Below, piece after piece: positions 1 through 10,777 of a stretch of DNA of 23,493 nt. The notes under the pieces are model-generated. The model made no database searches. It saw only the letters and a list, made by a program, of their open reading frames with translations, and was not told the DNA's origin. The stretch's first letter is position 1. Each line of letters starts with the position of its first letter. The DNA lies in assembly GCF_000003605.2 (NCBI RefSeq), contig NW_003129684.1, forward strand, positions 1 to 23,493, in the 5' to 3' direction. The stretch is from Saccoglossus kowalevskii (taxonomy: Eukaryota; Hemichordata; Enteropneusta; Harrimaniidae). The position numbers and the translations under genes are program-made.

Positions 1-104
1 TCTAGTAGTCAACAAGAAAATCAGGTTTGTATATAATAATTACTGTCATAGCTATGTGTTTGTATGAAGTACTTGTACATGTATATATCACAATCCTAGC
101 TTGA
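1..104. other. AT-rich non-repetitive left flank of the satellite array
   Basis: This is the only stretch without clear tandem structure. It is AT-rich, with runs such as TATATAATAATTA near 31-43 and GTATATATCA at 81-90, and has an 8-bp palindrome TACATGTA at 76-83. I see no convincing open frame, splice-site pair, RNA gene or promoter. The whole stretch lies inside a minus-strand open frame (2-223) that also runs through the adjoining 26-bp repeats, which I judge to be chance. It could be intergenic or intronic DNA next to the array. Confidence 0.7.
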
Positions 105-281
105 TGCAGTCTGTGGGTGCAATATCTTGGTGCAGTCTGTAGATCTGATATCTTTGTATAGTTTGTAGGTATAATATCTTTGTACCACCTGGTGGTATAA
201 CAATTAGTTGCTACAGTCTGCATATACCTTGAAATTTGTGCTTGTAATATCTTTGTACAGTTGCAGTCTATGGATATAATG
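105..281. repeat. Degenerate 26-bp tandem repeat at the array edge
   Basis: Three well-aligned copies start at 105, 131 and 157, exactly 26 bp apart. Each begins like TGCAGTCTGT and ends like AATATCTTTG (121-130, 147-156, 173-182). Further, more decayed copies follow: a 29-bp one at 183-211, and remnants with TACAGTCTG at 212, AATATCTTTG at 246 and TGCAGTCTATGGATATAAT at 262-280. The word AGGTATAAT (167-175) differs by one base from AGGTGTAAT of the main satellite (for example 425-433), so this repeat is probably related to one half of the 50-bp unit. The period is visible directly; the ancestry is inference. Confidence 0.8.
183..197. repeat. Short inverted repeat, 7-bp arms
   Basis: TACCACC (183-189) and GGTGGTA (191-197) are perfect reverse complements around a single T at 190. 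The palindrome sits where the first half of a 26-bp repeat copy would be expected, so that copy is locally rewritten. With a 1-nt centre it is more plausibly a dyad DNA-binding site or a chance or mutational palindrome than a stable hairpin. Confidence 0.5.
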
Positions 282-394
282 TTCTAAACTATTGTGGTGT
301 TGCCTATAGTCTAGTTTGGGTGTAATTCATTAGTGTGGTCTGAAAAGGTTTAGTCTATCTATGGTCTAGTCACGGGGTGTACACTGTTAGAGCT
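282..394 (+). repeat. Two diverged transitional units of the satellite (56 and 57 bp)
   Basis: Positions 282-337 and 338-394 align along their whole length with the 50-bp unit but are longer and heavily mutated. The first carries TTCTAAACT, then GTGTTGCCTATAGTCT, then GGGTGTAATTCATTAG. The second carries GTCTGAAAAGG, then CTATGGTCTAGTCA, then GGGGTGTACACTGTTAG. They match the unit words GTCTGAAC, GTGTTGGCTATGATCT and AGGTGTAATCTATGAG in order. They connect the 26-bp repeat on the left to the homogeneous array, which begins abruptly at 395 with a perfect partial unit. Decayed edge copies are expected where unequal crossing-over no longer homogenises repeats. Confidence 0.8.
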
Positions 395-569
395 GTCTGA
401 ACATGTGTTGGCTATGATCTTGTCAGGTGTAATCTATGAGTGTTTTCTGAACATGTGTTGGCTATGGTCTTGTCAGGTGTATTCTATGAGTGCTGTCTGA
501 ACATGTGCTGGCTATGATCTTGTCAGGTGTAATCTATGAGTGCTGTCTGAACATGTGCTGGCTATGATT

Positions 570-1231
570 TTGTCAGGTGTAATCTATGAGTGCTGTCTGA
601 ACATGTGTTGGCTACGATCTTGTCAGGTGTAATCTATGAGTGTTGTCTGAACATGTGTTGGCTATAATCTTGTCAGGTGTAATTTATAAGTGTTGTCTGA
701 ACATGTGTTGGCTATGATCTTGTCAGGTGTATTCTATGAGTGCTGTCTGAACATGTGCTGGCTATGATCTTGTCAGGTGTAATCTATGAGTGTTGTCTGA
801 ACATGTGTTGGCTATGATCTTGTCAGGTGTATTCTATGAGTGCTGTCTGAACATGTGCTGGCTATGATCTTGTCAGGTGTATTCTATGAGTGCTGTCTGA
901 ACATGTGTTGGCTATGATCTTGTCAGGTGTAATCTATGAGTGTTGTCTGAACATGTGTTGGCTATGATCTTGTCAGGTGTAATCTATGAGTGCTGTCTGA
1001 ACATGTGTTGGCTATGATCTTGTCAGGTGTAATCTATGAGTGTTGTCTGAACATGTGTTGGCTATGGTCTTGTCAGGTGTATTCTATGAGTGCTGTCTGA
1101 ACATGTGCTGGCTATGATCTTGTCAGGTGTAATCTATGAGTGTTGTCTGAACATGTGTTGGCTATGATCTTGTCAGGTGTATTCTATGAGTGCTGTCTGA
1201 ACATGTGCTGGCTATGATCTTGTCAGGTGTA
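570..1231 (+). repeat. Higher-order block C, copy 1
   Basis: This 662-bp run of about 13 units matches 2770-3431 at a spacing of exactly 2200 bp (44 units), with a single difference (C at 615 versus T at 2815). It starts with a GCTATAATCT unit followed by an AATTTATAAG unit. An alternation of ATTCTATGAG and AATCTATGAG units follows, including the diagnostic GCTATGGTCT at 1061. Relatives with the same order but more changes occur at 7031-7580, 15829-16277 and, shorter, at 4331-4681 and 21027-21326. Confidence 0.85.
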
Positions 1232-1580
1232 TTCTATGAGCGCTGTCTGAACATGTGTTGGCTATGATCTTGTCAGGTGTAATCTATGAGTGTTGTCTGA
1301 ACATGTGTTGGCTATGATCTTGTCAGGTGTAATCTATGAGTGTTGTCTGAACATGTGTTGGCTATGATCTTGTCAGGTGTAATCTATGAGTGCTGTCTGA
1401 ACATGTGCTGGCTATGATCTTGTCAGGTGTAATCTATGAGTGTTGTCTGAACATGTGTTGGCTATGATCTTGTCAGGTGTAATCTATGAGTGCTGTCTGA
1501 ACATGTGCTGGCTATGATCTTGTCAGGTGTAATCTATGAGTGCTGTCTGAACATGTGCTGGCTATGATCTTGTCAGGTGT

Positions 1581-2580
1581 ATTCAATGAGTGTTGTCTAA
1601 ACATGTGTTGGCTATGATCTTGTCAGGTGTAATCTATGAGTGTTGTCTGAACATGTGCTGGCTATGATCTTGTCAGGTGTATTCAATGAGTGTTGTCTAA
1701 ACATGTGTTGGCTATGATCTTGTCAGGTGTAATCTATGAGCGCTGTCTGAACATGTGTTGGCTATGATCTTGTCAGGTGTAATCTATGAGTGCTGTCTGA
1801 ACATGTGTTGGCTATGATCTTGTCAGGTGTAATCTATGAGTGTTGTCTGAACATGTGTTGGCTGTGATCTTGTCAGGTGTAATCTATGAGTGTTGTCTGA
1901 ACATGTGTTGGCTATGATCTTGTCAGGTGTAATTTATAAGTGTTGTCTGAACATGTGTTGGCTGTGATCTTGTCAGGTGTAATCTATAAGTGTTGTCTGA
2001 ACATGTGTTGGCTATGATCTTGTCAGGTGTAATCTATGAGTGCTGTCTGAACATGTGTTGGCTATGATCTTGTCAGGTGTATTCTATGAGTGCTGTCTGA
2101 ACATGTGTCGGCTATGATCTTGTCAGGTGTAATCTATGAGTGCTGTCTGAACATGTGCTGGCTATGATCTTGTCAGGTGTAATCTATGAGTGCTGTCTGA
2201 ACATGTGTTGGCTATGATCTTGTCAGGTGTATTCTATGAGTGCTGTCTGAACATGTGTTGGCTATGATCTTGTCAGGTGTAATCTATGAGTGCTGTCTGA
2301 ACATGTGCTGGCTATGATTTTGTCAGGTGTAATCTATGAGTGCTGTCTGAACATGTGCTGGCTATGATCTTGTCAGGTGTAATCTATGAGTGCTGTCTGA
2401 ACATGTGTTGGCTATGATCTTGTCAGGTGTAATCTATGAGTGTTGTCTGAACATGTGTTGGCTATGATCTTGTCAGGTGTAATCTATGAGTGCTGTCTGA
2501 ACATGTGCTGGCTATGATCTTGTCAGGTGTAATCTATGAGTGCTGTCTGAACATGTGCTGGCTATGATCTTGTCAGGTGT
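1581..2580 (+). repeat. 1000-bp (20-unit) higher-order repeat, left copy
   Basis: The block begins with the marker unit ATTCAATGAG/TGTCTAAAC (1581), then a unit with T13 and C28, a second marker unit (1681) and a unit carrying AGCGCT (1739-1744). Sixteen further units follow before the same four-unit start recurs at 2581. The start region 1409-1863 is identical to 2409-2863 (455 bp, spacing 1000). The distal part, with its extension, 1889-2792, matches 22536-23439 with only four differences in 904 bp. This is a higher-order repeat in the satellite sense: units within the block differ, while blocks resemble each other. Confidence 0.85.
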
Positions 2581-2769
2581 ATTCAATGAGTGTTGTCTAA
2601 ACATGTGTTGGCTATGATCTTGTCAGGTGTAATCTATGAGTGTTGTCTGAACATGTGCTGGCTATGATCTTGTCAGGTGTATTCAATGAGTGTTGTCTAA
2701 ACATGTGTTGGCTATGATCTTGTCAGGTGTAATCTATGAGCGCTGTCTGAACATGTGTTGGCTATGATC

Positions 2770-3431
2770 TTGTCAGGTGTAATCTATGAGTGCTGTCTGA
2801 ACATGTGTTGGCTATGATCTTGTCAGGTGTAATCTATGAGTGTTGTCTGAACATGTGTTGGCTATAATCTTGTCAGGTGTAATTTATAAGTGTTGTCTGA
2901 ACATGTGTTGGCTATGATCTTGTCAGGTGTATTCTATGAGTGCTGTCTGAACATGTGCTGGCTATGATCTTGTCAGGTGTAATCTATGAGTGTTGTCTGA
3001 ACATGTGTTGGCTATGATCTTGTCAGGTGTATTCTATGAGTGCTGTCTGAACATGTGCTGGCTATGATCTTGTCAGGTGTATTCTATGAGTGCTGTCTGA
3101 ACATGTGTTGGCTATGATCTTGTCAGGTGTAATCTATGAGTGTTGTCTGAACATGTGTTGGCTATGATCTTGTCAGGTGTAATCTATGAGTGCTGTCTGA
3201 ACATGTGTTGGCTATGATCTTGTCAGGTGTAATCTATGAGTGTTGTCTGAACATGTGTTGGCTATGGTCTTGTCAGGTGTATTCTATGAGTGCTGTCTGA
3301 ACATGTGCTGGCTATGATCTTGTCAGGTGTAATCTATGAGTGTTGTCTGAACATGTGTTGGCTATGATCTTGTCAGGTGTATTCTATGAGTGCTGTCTGA
3401 ACATGTGCTGGCTATGATCTTGTCAGGTGTA
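2770..3431 (+). repeat. Higher-order block C, copy 2
   Basis: This is the duplicate of 570-1231 with one mismatch in 662 bp. It ends where the next unit becomes AATCTTTGAG (3431) in this copy and ATTCTATGAG in the first. It begins inside the shared stretch that follows the AGCGCT-bearing unit (AGCGCT at 2739-2744), so blocks C and the 1-kb repeat are joined here. Confidence 0.85.
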
Positions 3432-3780
3432 ATCTTTGAGTGCTGTCTGAACATGTGCTGGCTATGATCTTGTCAGGTGTAATCTATAAGTGTTGTCTGA
3501 ACATGTGTTGGCTATGATCTTGTCAGGGGTATTCTATGAGTGCTGTCTGAACATGTGTTGGCTATGATCTTGTCAGGTGTAATCTATGAGTGCTGTCTGA
3601 ACATGTGTTGGCTATGATCTTGTCAGGTGTAATCTATGAGTGCTGTCTGAACATGTGTTGGCTATGATCTTGTCAGGTGTAATCTATGAGTGCTGTCTGA
3701 ACATGTGTTGGCTATGATCTTGTCAGGTGTAATCTATGAGTGCTGTCTGAACATGTGTTGGCTATGATCTTGTCAGGTGT

Positions 3781-4130
3781 AATCTGTGAGTGCTGTCTGA
3801 ACATGTGTTGGCTATGATCTTGTCAGGTGTATTCTATGAGTGTTGTCTGAACATGTGTTGGCTGTGATCTTGTCAGGTGTAATCTATGAGTGTTGTCTGA
3901 ACATGTGTTGGCTATGATCTTGTCAGGTGTAATTTATAAGTGTTGTCTGAACATGTGTTGGCTGTGATCTTGTCAGGTGTAATCTATAAGTGTTGTCTGA
4001 ACATGTGTTGGCTATTATCTTGTCAGGTGTAATTTATATGTGTTGTCTGAACATGTGTTGGCTGTAATCTTGTCAGGTGTAATCTATAAGTGTTGTCTGA
4101 ACATGTGTTGGCTATGATCTTGTCAGGTGT
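3781..4130 (+). repeat. 7-unit (350-bp) cassette K-M-K, copy 1
   Basis: Seven units in fixed order: AATCTGTGAG; ATTCTATGAG ending GCTGTG; AATCTATGAG with T13; AATTTATAAG ending GCTGTG; AATCTATAAG ending GCTATTATCT (4011); AATTTATATG ending GCTGTAATCT; AATCTATAAG. It lies within a longer segment, 3359-4131, that matches 16906-17678 with one mismatch in 773 bp (T at 3532 versus A at 17079). Confidence 0.88.
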
Positions 4131-6530
4131 ATTCAATGAGTGTTGTCTAAACATGTGTTGGCTATGATCTTGTCAGGTGTAATCTATGAGTGTTGTCTGA
4201 ACATGTGCTGGCTATGATCTTGTCAGGTGTGTTCAATGAGTGTTGTCTAAACATGTGTTGGCTATGATCTTGTCAGGTGTAATCTATGAGCGCTGTCTGA
4301 ACATGTGTTGGCTATGATCTTGTCAGGTGTAATCTATGAGTGTTGTCTGAACATGTGTTGGCTATAATCTTGTCAGGTGTAATTTATAAGTGTTGTCTGA
4401 ACATGTGTTGGCTATGATCTTGTCAGGTGTATTCTATGAGTGCTGTCTGAACATGCGCTGGCTATGATCTTGTCAGGTGTAATCTATGAGTGTTGTCTGA
4501 ACATGTGGTTGGCTATGATCTTGTCAGGCGTATTCTATGAGTGCTGTCTGAACATGTGCTGGCTATGATCTTGTCAGGTGTATTCTACGAGTGCTGTCTG
4601 AACATGTGCTGGCTATGATCTTGTCAGGTGTAATCTATGAGTGTTGTCTGAACATGTGTTGGCTATGATCTTGTCAGGCGTAATCTATGAGTGTTGTCTG
4701 AACATGTGCTGGCTATGATCTTGTCAGGTGTAATCTATGAGTGCTGTCTGAACATGTGTTGGCTATGATCTTGTGAGGTGTAATCTATGAGTGCTGTCTG
4801 AACATGTGTTGACTATGATCTTGTCAGGTGTATTCTATGAGTGTTGTCTGAACATGTGTTGGCTATGATCTTGTCAGGTGTAATTTATAAGTGTTTTCTG
4901 AACATGTGCTGGCTATGATCTTGTCAGGTGTAATCTATGAGTGCTGTCTGAACATGTGTTGGCTATGATCTTGTCAGGTGTAATCTATGAGTGCTGTCTG
5001 AACATGTGTTGGCTATGATCTTGTCAGGTGTAATCTATGAGTGCTGTCTGAACATGTGTTGGCTATGATCTTGTCAGGTGTAATCTATGAGTGCTGTCTG
5101 AACATGTGTTGGCTATGATCTTGTCAGGTGTATTCTATGAGTGTTGTCTGAACATGTGTTGGCTATGATCTTGTCAGGTGTAATTTATAAGTGTTGTCTG
5201 AACATGTGCTGGCTATGATCTTGTCAGGTGTAATCTATGAGTGCTGTCTGAACATGTGTTGGCTATGATCTTGTCAGGTGTAATCTATGAGTGCTGTCTG
5301 AACATGTGTTGGCTATGATCTTGTCAGGTGTAATCTATAAGTGTTGTCTGAACATGTGTTGGCTATGATCTTGTCAGGTGTAATCTATGAGTGCTGTCTG
5401 AACATGTGTTGGCTATGATCTTGTCAGGTGTAATCTATAAGTGTTGTCTGAACATGTGTTGGCTATGATCTTGTCAGGTGTATTCTATGAGTGCTGTCTG
5501 AACATGTGTTGGCTATGATCTTGTCAGGAGTATTCTATGAGTGCTGTCTGAACATGTGTTGGCTATGATCTTGTCAGGTGTAATCTATGAGTGCTGTCTG
5601 AACATGTGCTGCGCTATGATCTTGTCAGGTGTAATCTATGAGTGCTGTCTGAACATGTGTTGGCTATGATCTTGTCAGGTGTAATCTATGAGTGCTGTCT
5701 GAACATGTGTTGGCTATGATCTTGTCAGGTGTAATCTATGAGTGCTGTCTGAACATGTGTTGGCTATGATCTTGTCAGGTGTAATCTATGAGTGCTGTCT
5801 GAACATGTGTTGGCTATGATCTTGTCAGGTGTAATCTGTGAGTGCTGTCTGAACATGTGTTGGCTATGATCTTGTCAGGTGTATTCTATGAGTGTTGTCT
5901 GAACATGTGTTGGCTGTGATCTTGTCAGGTGTAATCTATGAGTGTTGTCTGAACATGTGTTGGCTATGATCTTGTCAGGTGTAATTTATAAGTGTTGTCT
6001 GAACAGGTGTTGGCTGTGATCTTGTCAGGTGTAATCTATAAGTGTTGTCTGAACATGTGTTGGCTATGATCTTGTCAGGTGTAATCTATGAGTGCTGTCT
6101 GAACATGTGTTGGCTATGATCTTGTCAGGTGTAATCTATGAGTGTTGTGTGAACATGTGTTGGCTATGATCTTGTCTGGTGTAATTTATAAGTGTTGTCT
6201 GAACATGTGTTGGCTGTGATCTTGTCAGGTGTAATCTATAAGTGTTGTCTGAACATGTGTTGGCTATTATCTTGTCAGGTGTAATTTATATGTGTTGTCT
6301 GAACATGTGTTGGCTGTAATCTTGTCAGTGTAATCTATAATGTTGTCTGAACATGTGTTGGCTATGATCTTGTCAGGTGTATTCTATGAGTGCTGTCTGA
6401 ACATGTGTTGGCTATGATCTTGTCAGGTGTAATCTATGAGTGCTGTCTGAACATGTGTTGGCTATGATCTTGTCAGGTGTAATCTATGAGTGCTGTCTGA
6501 ACATGTGTTGGCTATGATCTTGTCAGGTGT

Positions 6531-6880
6531 AATCTGTGAGTGCTGTCTGAACATGTGTTGGCTATGATCTTGTCAGGTGTATTCTATGAGTGTTGTCTGA
6601 ACATGTGTTGGCTGTGATCTTGTCAGGTGTAATCTATGAGTGTTGTCTGAACATGTGTTGGCTATGATCTTGTCAGGTGTAATTTATAAGTGTTGTCTGA
6701 ACATGTGTTGGCTGTGATCTTGTCAGGTGTAATCTATAAGTGTTGTCTGAACATGTGTTGGCTATTATCTTGTCAGGTGTAATTTATATGTGTTGTCTGA
6801 ACATGTGTTGGCTGTAATCTTGTCAGGTGTAATCTATAAGTGTTGTCTGAACATGTGTTGGCTATGATCTTGTCAGGGGT
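6531..6880 (+). repeat. 7-unit cassette K-M-K, copy 2
   Basis: It has the same seven-unit order as 3781-4130, with GCTATTATCT at 6761. The last unit ends CAGGGGT instead of CAGGTGT. An expanded and rearranged relative lies immediately upstream at 5833-6380. There, three units from another cassette, including a TGTGTGAAC unit at 6133, are inserted, and three single-base indel sites fall near 6325-6345 and 5611. Confidence 0.85.
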
Positions 6881-7629
6881 ATTCTATGAGTGCTGTCTGA
6901 ACATGTGTTGGCTATGATCTTGTCAGGTGTAATCTATGAGTGCTGTCTGAACATGTGTTGGCTATAATCTTGTCAGGTGTAATCTATAAGTGCTGTCTGA
7001 ACATGTGCTGGCTATGATCTTGTCAGGTGTATTCTATGAGTGCTGTCTGAACATGTGTTGGCTATGATCTTGTCAGGTGTAATCTATGAGTGTTGTCTGA
7101 ACATGTGTTGGCTATGATCTTGTCAGGTGTATTCTATGAGTGCTGTCTGAACATGTGCTGGCTATGATCTTGTCAGGTGTATTCTATGAGTGCTGTCTGA
7201 ACATGTGTTGGCTATGATCTTGTCAGGTGTAATCTATGAGTGTTGTCTGAACATGTGTTGGCTATGATCTTGTCAGGTGTAATCTATGAGTGCTGTCTGA
7301 ACATGTGTTGGCTATGATCTTGTCACGTGTAATCTATGAGTGTTGTCTGAACATGTGTTGGCTATGGTCTTGTCAGGTGTATTCTATGAGTGCTGTCTGA
7401 ACATGTGCTGGCTATGATCTTGTCAGGTGTAATCTATGAGTGTTGTCTGAACATGTGTTGGCTATGATCTTGTCAGGTGTATTCTATGAGTGCTGTCTGA
7501 ACATGTGCTGGCTATGATCTTGTCAGGTGTATTCTATGAGTGCTGTCTGAACATGTGTTGGCTATGATCTTGTCAGGTGTAATCTATGAGTGCTGTCTGA
7601 ACATGTGTTGGCTATGATCTTGTCAGGTG

Positions 7630-7800
7630 TATTGCTATGAGTGCTGTCTGAACATGTGTTGGCTATGATCTGTCAGGTGTATCTATGAGTGCTGTCTGAA
7701 CATGTGCTGGCTATGATCTGTCAGGTGTAATCTATGAGTGTGTCTGAACATGTGTTGGCTATGATCTGTCAGGTGTATTCTATGAGTGCTGTCTGAACAT
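7630..7800 (+). repeat. Island of clustered single-base indels
   Basis: Within four units there is one inserted base (ATTGCTATGA) and five one-base deletions (GATCTGTC for GATCTTGTC three times, GTATCTATG, GAGTGTGTCTG). The phase moves by 4 bp. The rest of the array shows roughly one indel per kilobase or fewer. Deletions fall in short runs or dinucleotide repeats, which is typical of low-quality sequence, though real mutation cannot be excluded. Confidence 0.7.
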
Positions 7801-8513
7801 GTGCTGGCTATGATCTTGTCAGGTGTATTCTATGAGTGCTGTCTGAACATGTGTTGGCTATGATCTTGTCAGGTGTAATCTATGAGTGCTGTCTGAACAT
7901 GTGTTGGCTATGATCTTGTCAGGTGTATTCTATGAGTGCTGTCTGAACATGTGTTGGCTATGATCTTGTCAGGTGTAATCTATAAGTGTTGTCTGAACAT
8001 GTGTTGGCTATGATCTTGTCAGGGGTATTCTATGAGTGCTGTCTGAACATGTGTTGGCTATGATCTTGTCAGGTGTAATCTATGAGTGCTGTCTGAACAT
8101 GTGTTGGCTATGATCTTGTCAGGTGTAATCTATGAGTGCTGTCTGAACATGTGCTGGCTATGATCTTGTCAGGTGTAATCTATAAGTGTTGTCTGAACAT
8201 GTGTTGGCTATGATCTTGTCAGGGGTATTCTATGAGTGCTGTCTGAACATGTGTTGGCTATGATCTTGTCAGGTGTAATCTATAAGTGTTGTCTGAACAT
8301 GTGTTGGCTATGATCTTGTCAGGGGTATTCTATGAGTGCTGTCTGAACATGTGTTGGCTATGATCTTGTCAGGTGTAATCTATGAGTGCTGTCTGAACAT
8401 GTGCTGGCTATGATCTTGTCAGGTGTAATCTATGAGTGCTGTCTGAACATGTGCTGGCTATGATCTTTTCAGGTGTAATCTATGAGTGCTGTCTGAACAT
8501 GTGTTGGCTATGT

Positions 8514-9227
8514 TCTTGTCAGGTGTAATCTATGAGTGCTGTCTGAACATGTGTTGGCTATGATCTTGTCAGGTGTAATCTATGAGTGCTGTCTGAACAT
8601 GTGTTGGCTATGATCTTGTCAGGTGTAATCTGTGAGTGCTGTCTGAACATGTGTTGGCTATGATCTTGTCAGGAGTATTCTATGAGTGCTGTCTGAACAT
8701 GTGTTGGCTATGATCTTGTCAGGTGTAATCTATGAGTGCTGTCTGAACATGTGCTGGCTATGATCTTGTCAGGTGTAATCTATGAGTGCTGTCTGAACAT
8801 GTGTTGGCTATGATCTTGTCAGGTGTATTCTATGAGTGCTGTCTGAACATGTGTTGGCTATGATCTTGTCAGGTGTAATCTATGAGTGCTGTCTGAACAT
8901 GTGTTGGCTATGATCTTGTCAGGTGTAATCTATGAGTGCTGTCTGAACATGTGTTGGCTATGATTTTGTCAGGTGTAATCTATGAGTGCTGTCTGAACAT
9001 GTGTTGGCTATGATCTTGTCAGGTGTAATCTATAAGTGTTGTCTGAACATGTGTTGGCTATGATCTTGTCAGGGGTATTCTATGAGTGCTGTCTGAACAT
9101 GTGTTGGCTATGATCTTGTCAGGTGTAATCTATGAGTGTTGTCTGAACATGTGTTGGCTATGATCTTGTCAGGTGTAATCTATGAGTGTTGTCTGAACAT
9201 GTGTTGGCTATGATCTTGTCAGGTGTA
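8514..9227 (+). repeat. Long duplicated segment D, copy 1
   Basis: The segment is 714 bp (about 14 units) and matches 11666-12379 at a spacing of 3152 bp, with one mismatch (C at 9158, T at 12310). It contains the rare endings CAGGAGT (before 8677) and CAGGGGT (before 9077) and a GATTTTGT unit (8961-8970). A seven-unit part also recurs at 19379-19728. Confidence 0.85.
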
Positions 9228-9676
9228 ATCTATGAGTGCTGTCTGAACATGTGCTGGCTATGATCTTGTCAGGTGTATTCTATGAGTGCTGTCTGAACAT
9301 GTGCTGGCTATGATCTTGTCAGGTGTATTCTATGAGTGCTGTCTGAACATGTGTTGGCTATGATCTTGTCAGGTGTAATCTATAAGTGTTGTCTGAACAT
9401 GTGTTGGCTATGATCTTGTCAGGTGTAATCTATGAGTGCTGTCTGAACATGTGTTGGCTATGATCTTGTCAGGTGTAATCTATAAGTGTTGTCTGAACAT
9501 GTGTTGGCTATGATCTTGTCAGGTGTAATCTATGAGTGTTGTCTGAACATGTGTTGGCTATGATCTTGTCAGGTGTATTCTATGAGTGCTGTCTGAACAT
9601 GTGTTGGCTATGATCTTGTCAGGTGTAATCTATGAGTGCTGTCTGAACATGTGCTGGCTATGATCTTGTCAGGTGT

Positions 9677-9826
9677 ATTCTATGAGTGTTGTCTGAACAT
9701 GTGTTGGCTATGATCTTGTCAGGTGTAATTTATTAGTGTTGTCTGAACATGTGTTGACTGTGATCTTGTCAGGTGTAATCTATAAGTGTTGTCTGAACAT
9801 GTGTTGGCTATGATCTTGTCAGGTGT
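9677..9826 (+). repeat. Three-unit segment with private variants shared with 21327-21476
   Basis: The middle unit (9727) carries AATTTATTAG together with GTTGACTGTGATC. This combination recurs only at 21377, within an identical 150-bp context 11,650 bp away (233 units). It works as a tag for long-range copying. Confidence 0.85.
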
Positions 9827-10626
9827 AATCTATAAGTGTTGTCTGAACATGTGTTGGCTATTATCTTGTCAGGTGTAATTTATATGTGTTGTCTGAACAT
9901 GTGTTGGCTGTAATCTTGTCAGGTGTAATCTATAAGTGTTGTCTGAACATGTGTTGGCTATGATCTTGTCAGGTGTATTCTATGAGTGCTGTCTGAACAT
10001 GTGTTGGCTATGATCTTGTCAGGTGTATTCTATGAGTGCTGTCTGAACATGTGTTGGCTATGATCTTGTCAGGTGTATTCTATGAGTGCTGTCTGAACAT
10101 GTGTTGGCTATGATTTTGTCAGGTGTAATCTATGAGTGCTGTCTGAACATGTGTTGGCTATGATCTTGTCAGGTGTATTCTATGAGTGCTGTCTGAACAT
10201 GTGTTGGCTATGATCTTGTCAGGTGTAATCTATAAGTGCTGTCTGAACATGTGTTGACTATGATTTTGTCAGGTGTAATCTATGAGTGCTGTCTGAACAT
10301 GTGCTGGCTATGATTTTGTCAGGTGTAATCTATTAATGCTGTCTGAACATGTGTTGGCTATGATCTTGTCAGGTGTAATCTATGAGTGTTGTCTGAACAT
10401 GTGTTGGCTATGATCTTGTCAGGTGTATTCTATGAGTGTTGTCTGAACATGTGTTGGCTGTGATCTTGTCAGGTGTAATCTATGAGTGTTGTCTGAACAT
10501 GTGTTGGCTATGATCTTGTCAGGTGTAATTTATAAGTGTTGTCTGAACATGTGTTGGCTATGATCTTGTCAGGTGTATTCTGTGAGTGCTGTCTGAACAT
10601 GTGTTGGCTGTGATCTTGTCAGGTGT

Positions 10627-10777
10627 AATCAATTACTGTTGCCTCAGATTATGTTGGCGATTATCTTGGCTTGCGGAGTTTATATGTGTTCCCCTAACAT
10701 GTCTTGGCTGTTATCTTGTCGGAAGTAATCTATAAAGTGTTGTCTGAACATGTGTTGGCTATGATCTTGTCTGGTGT
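10627..10777 (+). repeat. Strongly diverged three-unit island
   Basis: Units 10627-10676 and 10677-10726 keep the exact 50-bp length but match the AATCTATAAG/GCTATTATCT and AATTTATATG/GCTGTAATCT unit types at only about 35 of 50 and 40 of 50 positions by my count. The third (10727-10777) is nearly normal, with one extra A and CTGGTGT for CAGGTGT. The island therefore is a decayed K-M-K core. It contains several CpGs (near 10659, 10673 and 10721), which the consensus lacks. It may be a genuine old copy or poor base calls. Confidence 0.75.

Noticed and set aside
2-223. Minus-strand open frame of 73 codons (ATG at 221-223, stop at 2-4)
   Set aside because: It runs through the degenerate 26-bp repeat into AT-rich flank, has no recognisable domain, signal peptide or coding-like composition, and its length is within chance for this sequence. 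It would need transcript or homologue evidence.
10627-10777. Insertion of a mobile element into the array
   Set aside because: The divergent stretch aligns base for base with the repeat phase and adds no net length, so nothing has been inserted. There are no terminal repeats or target-site duplication.
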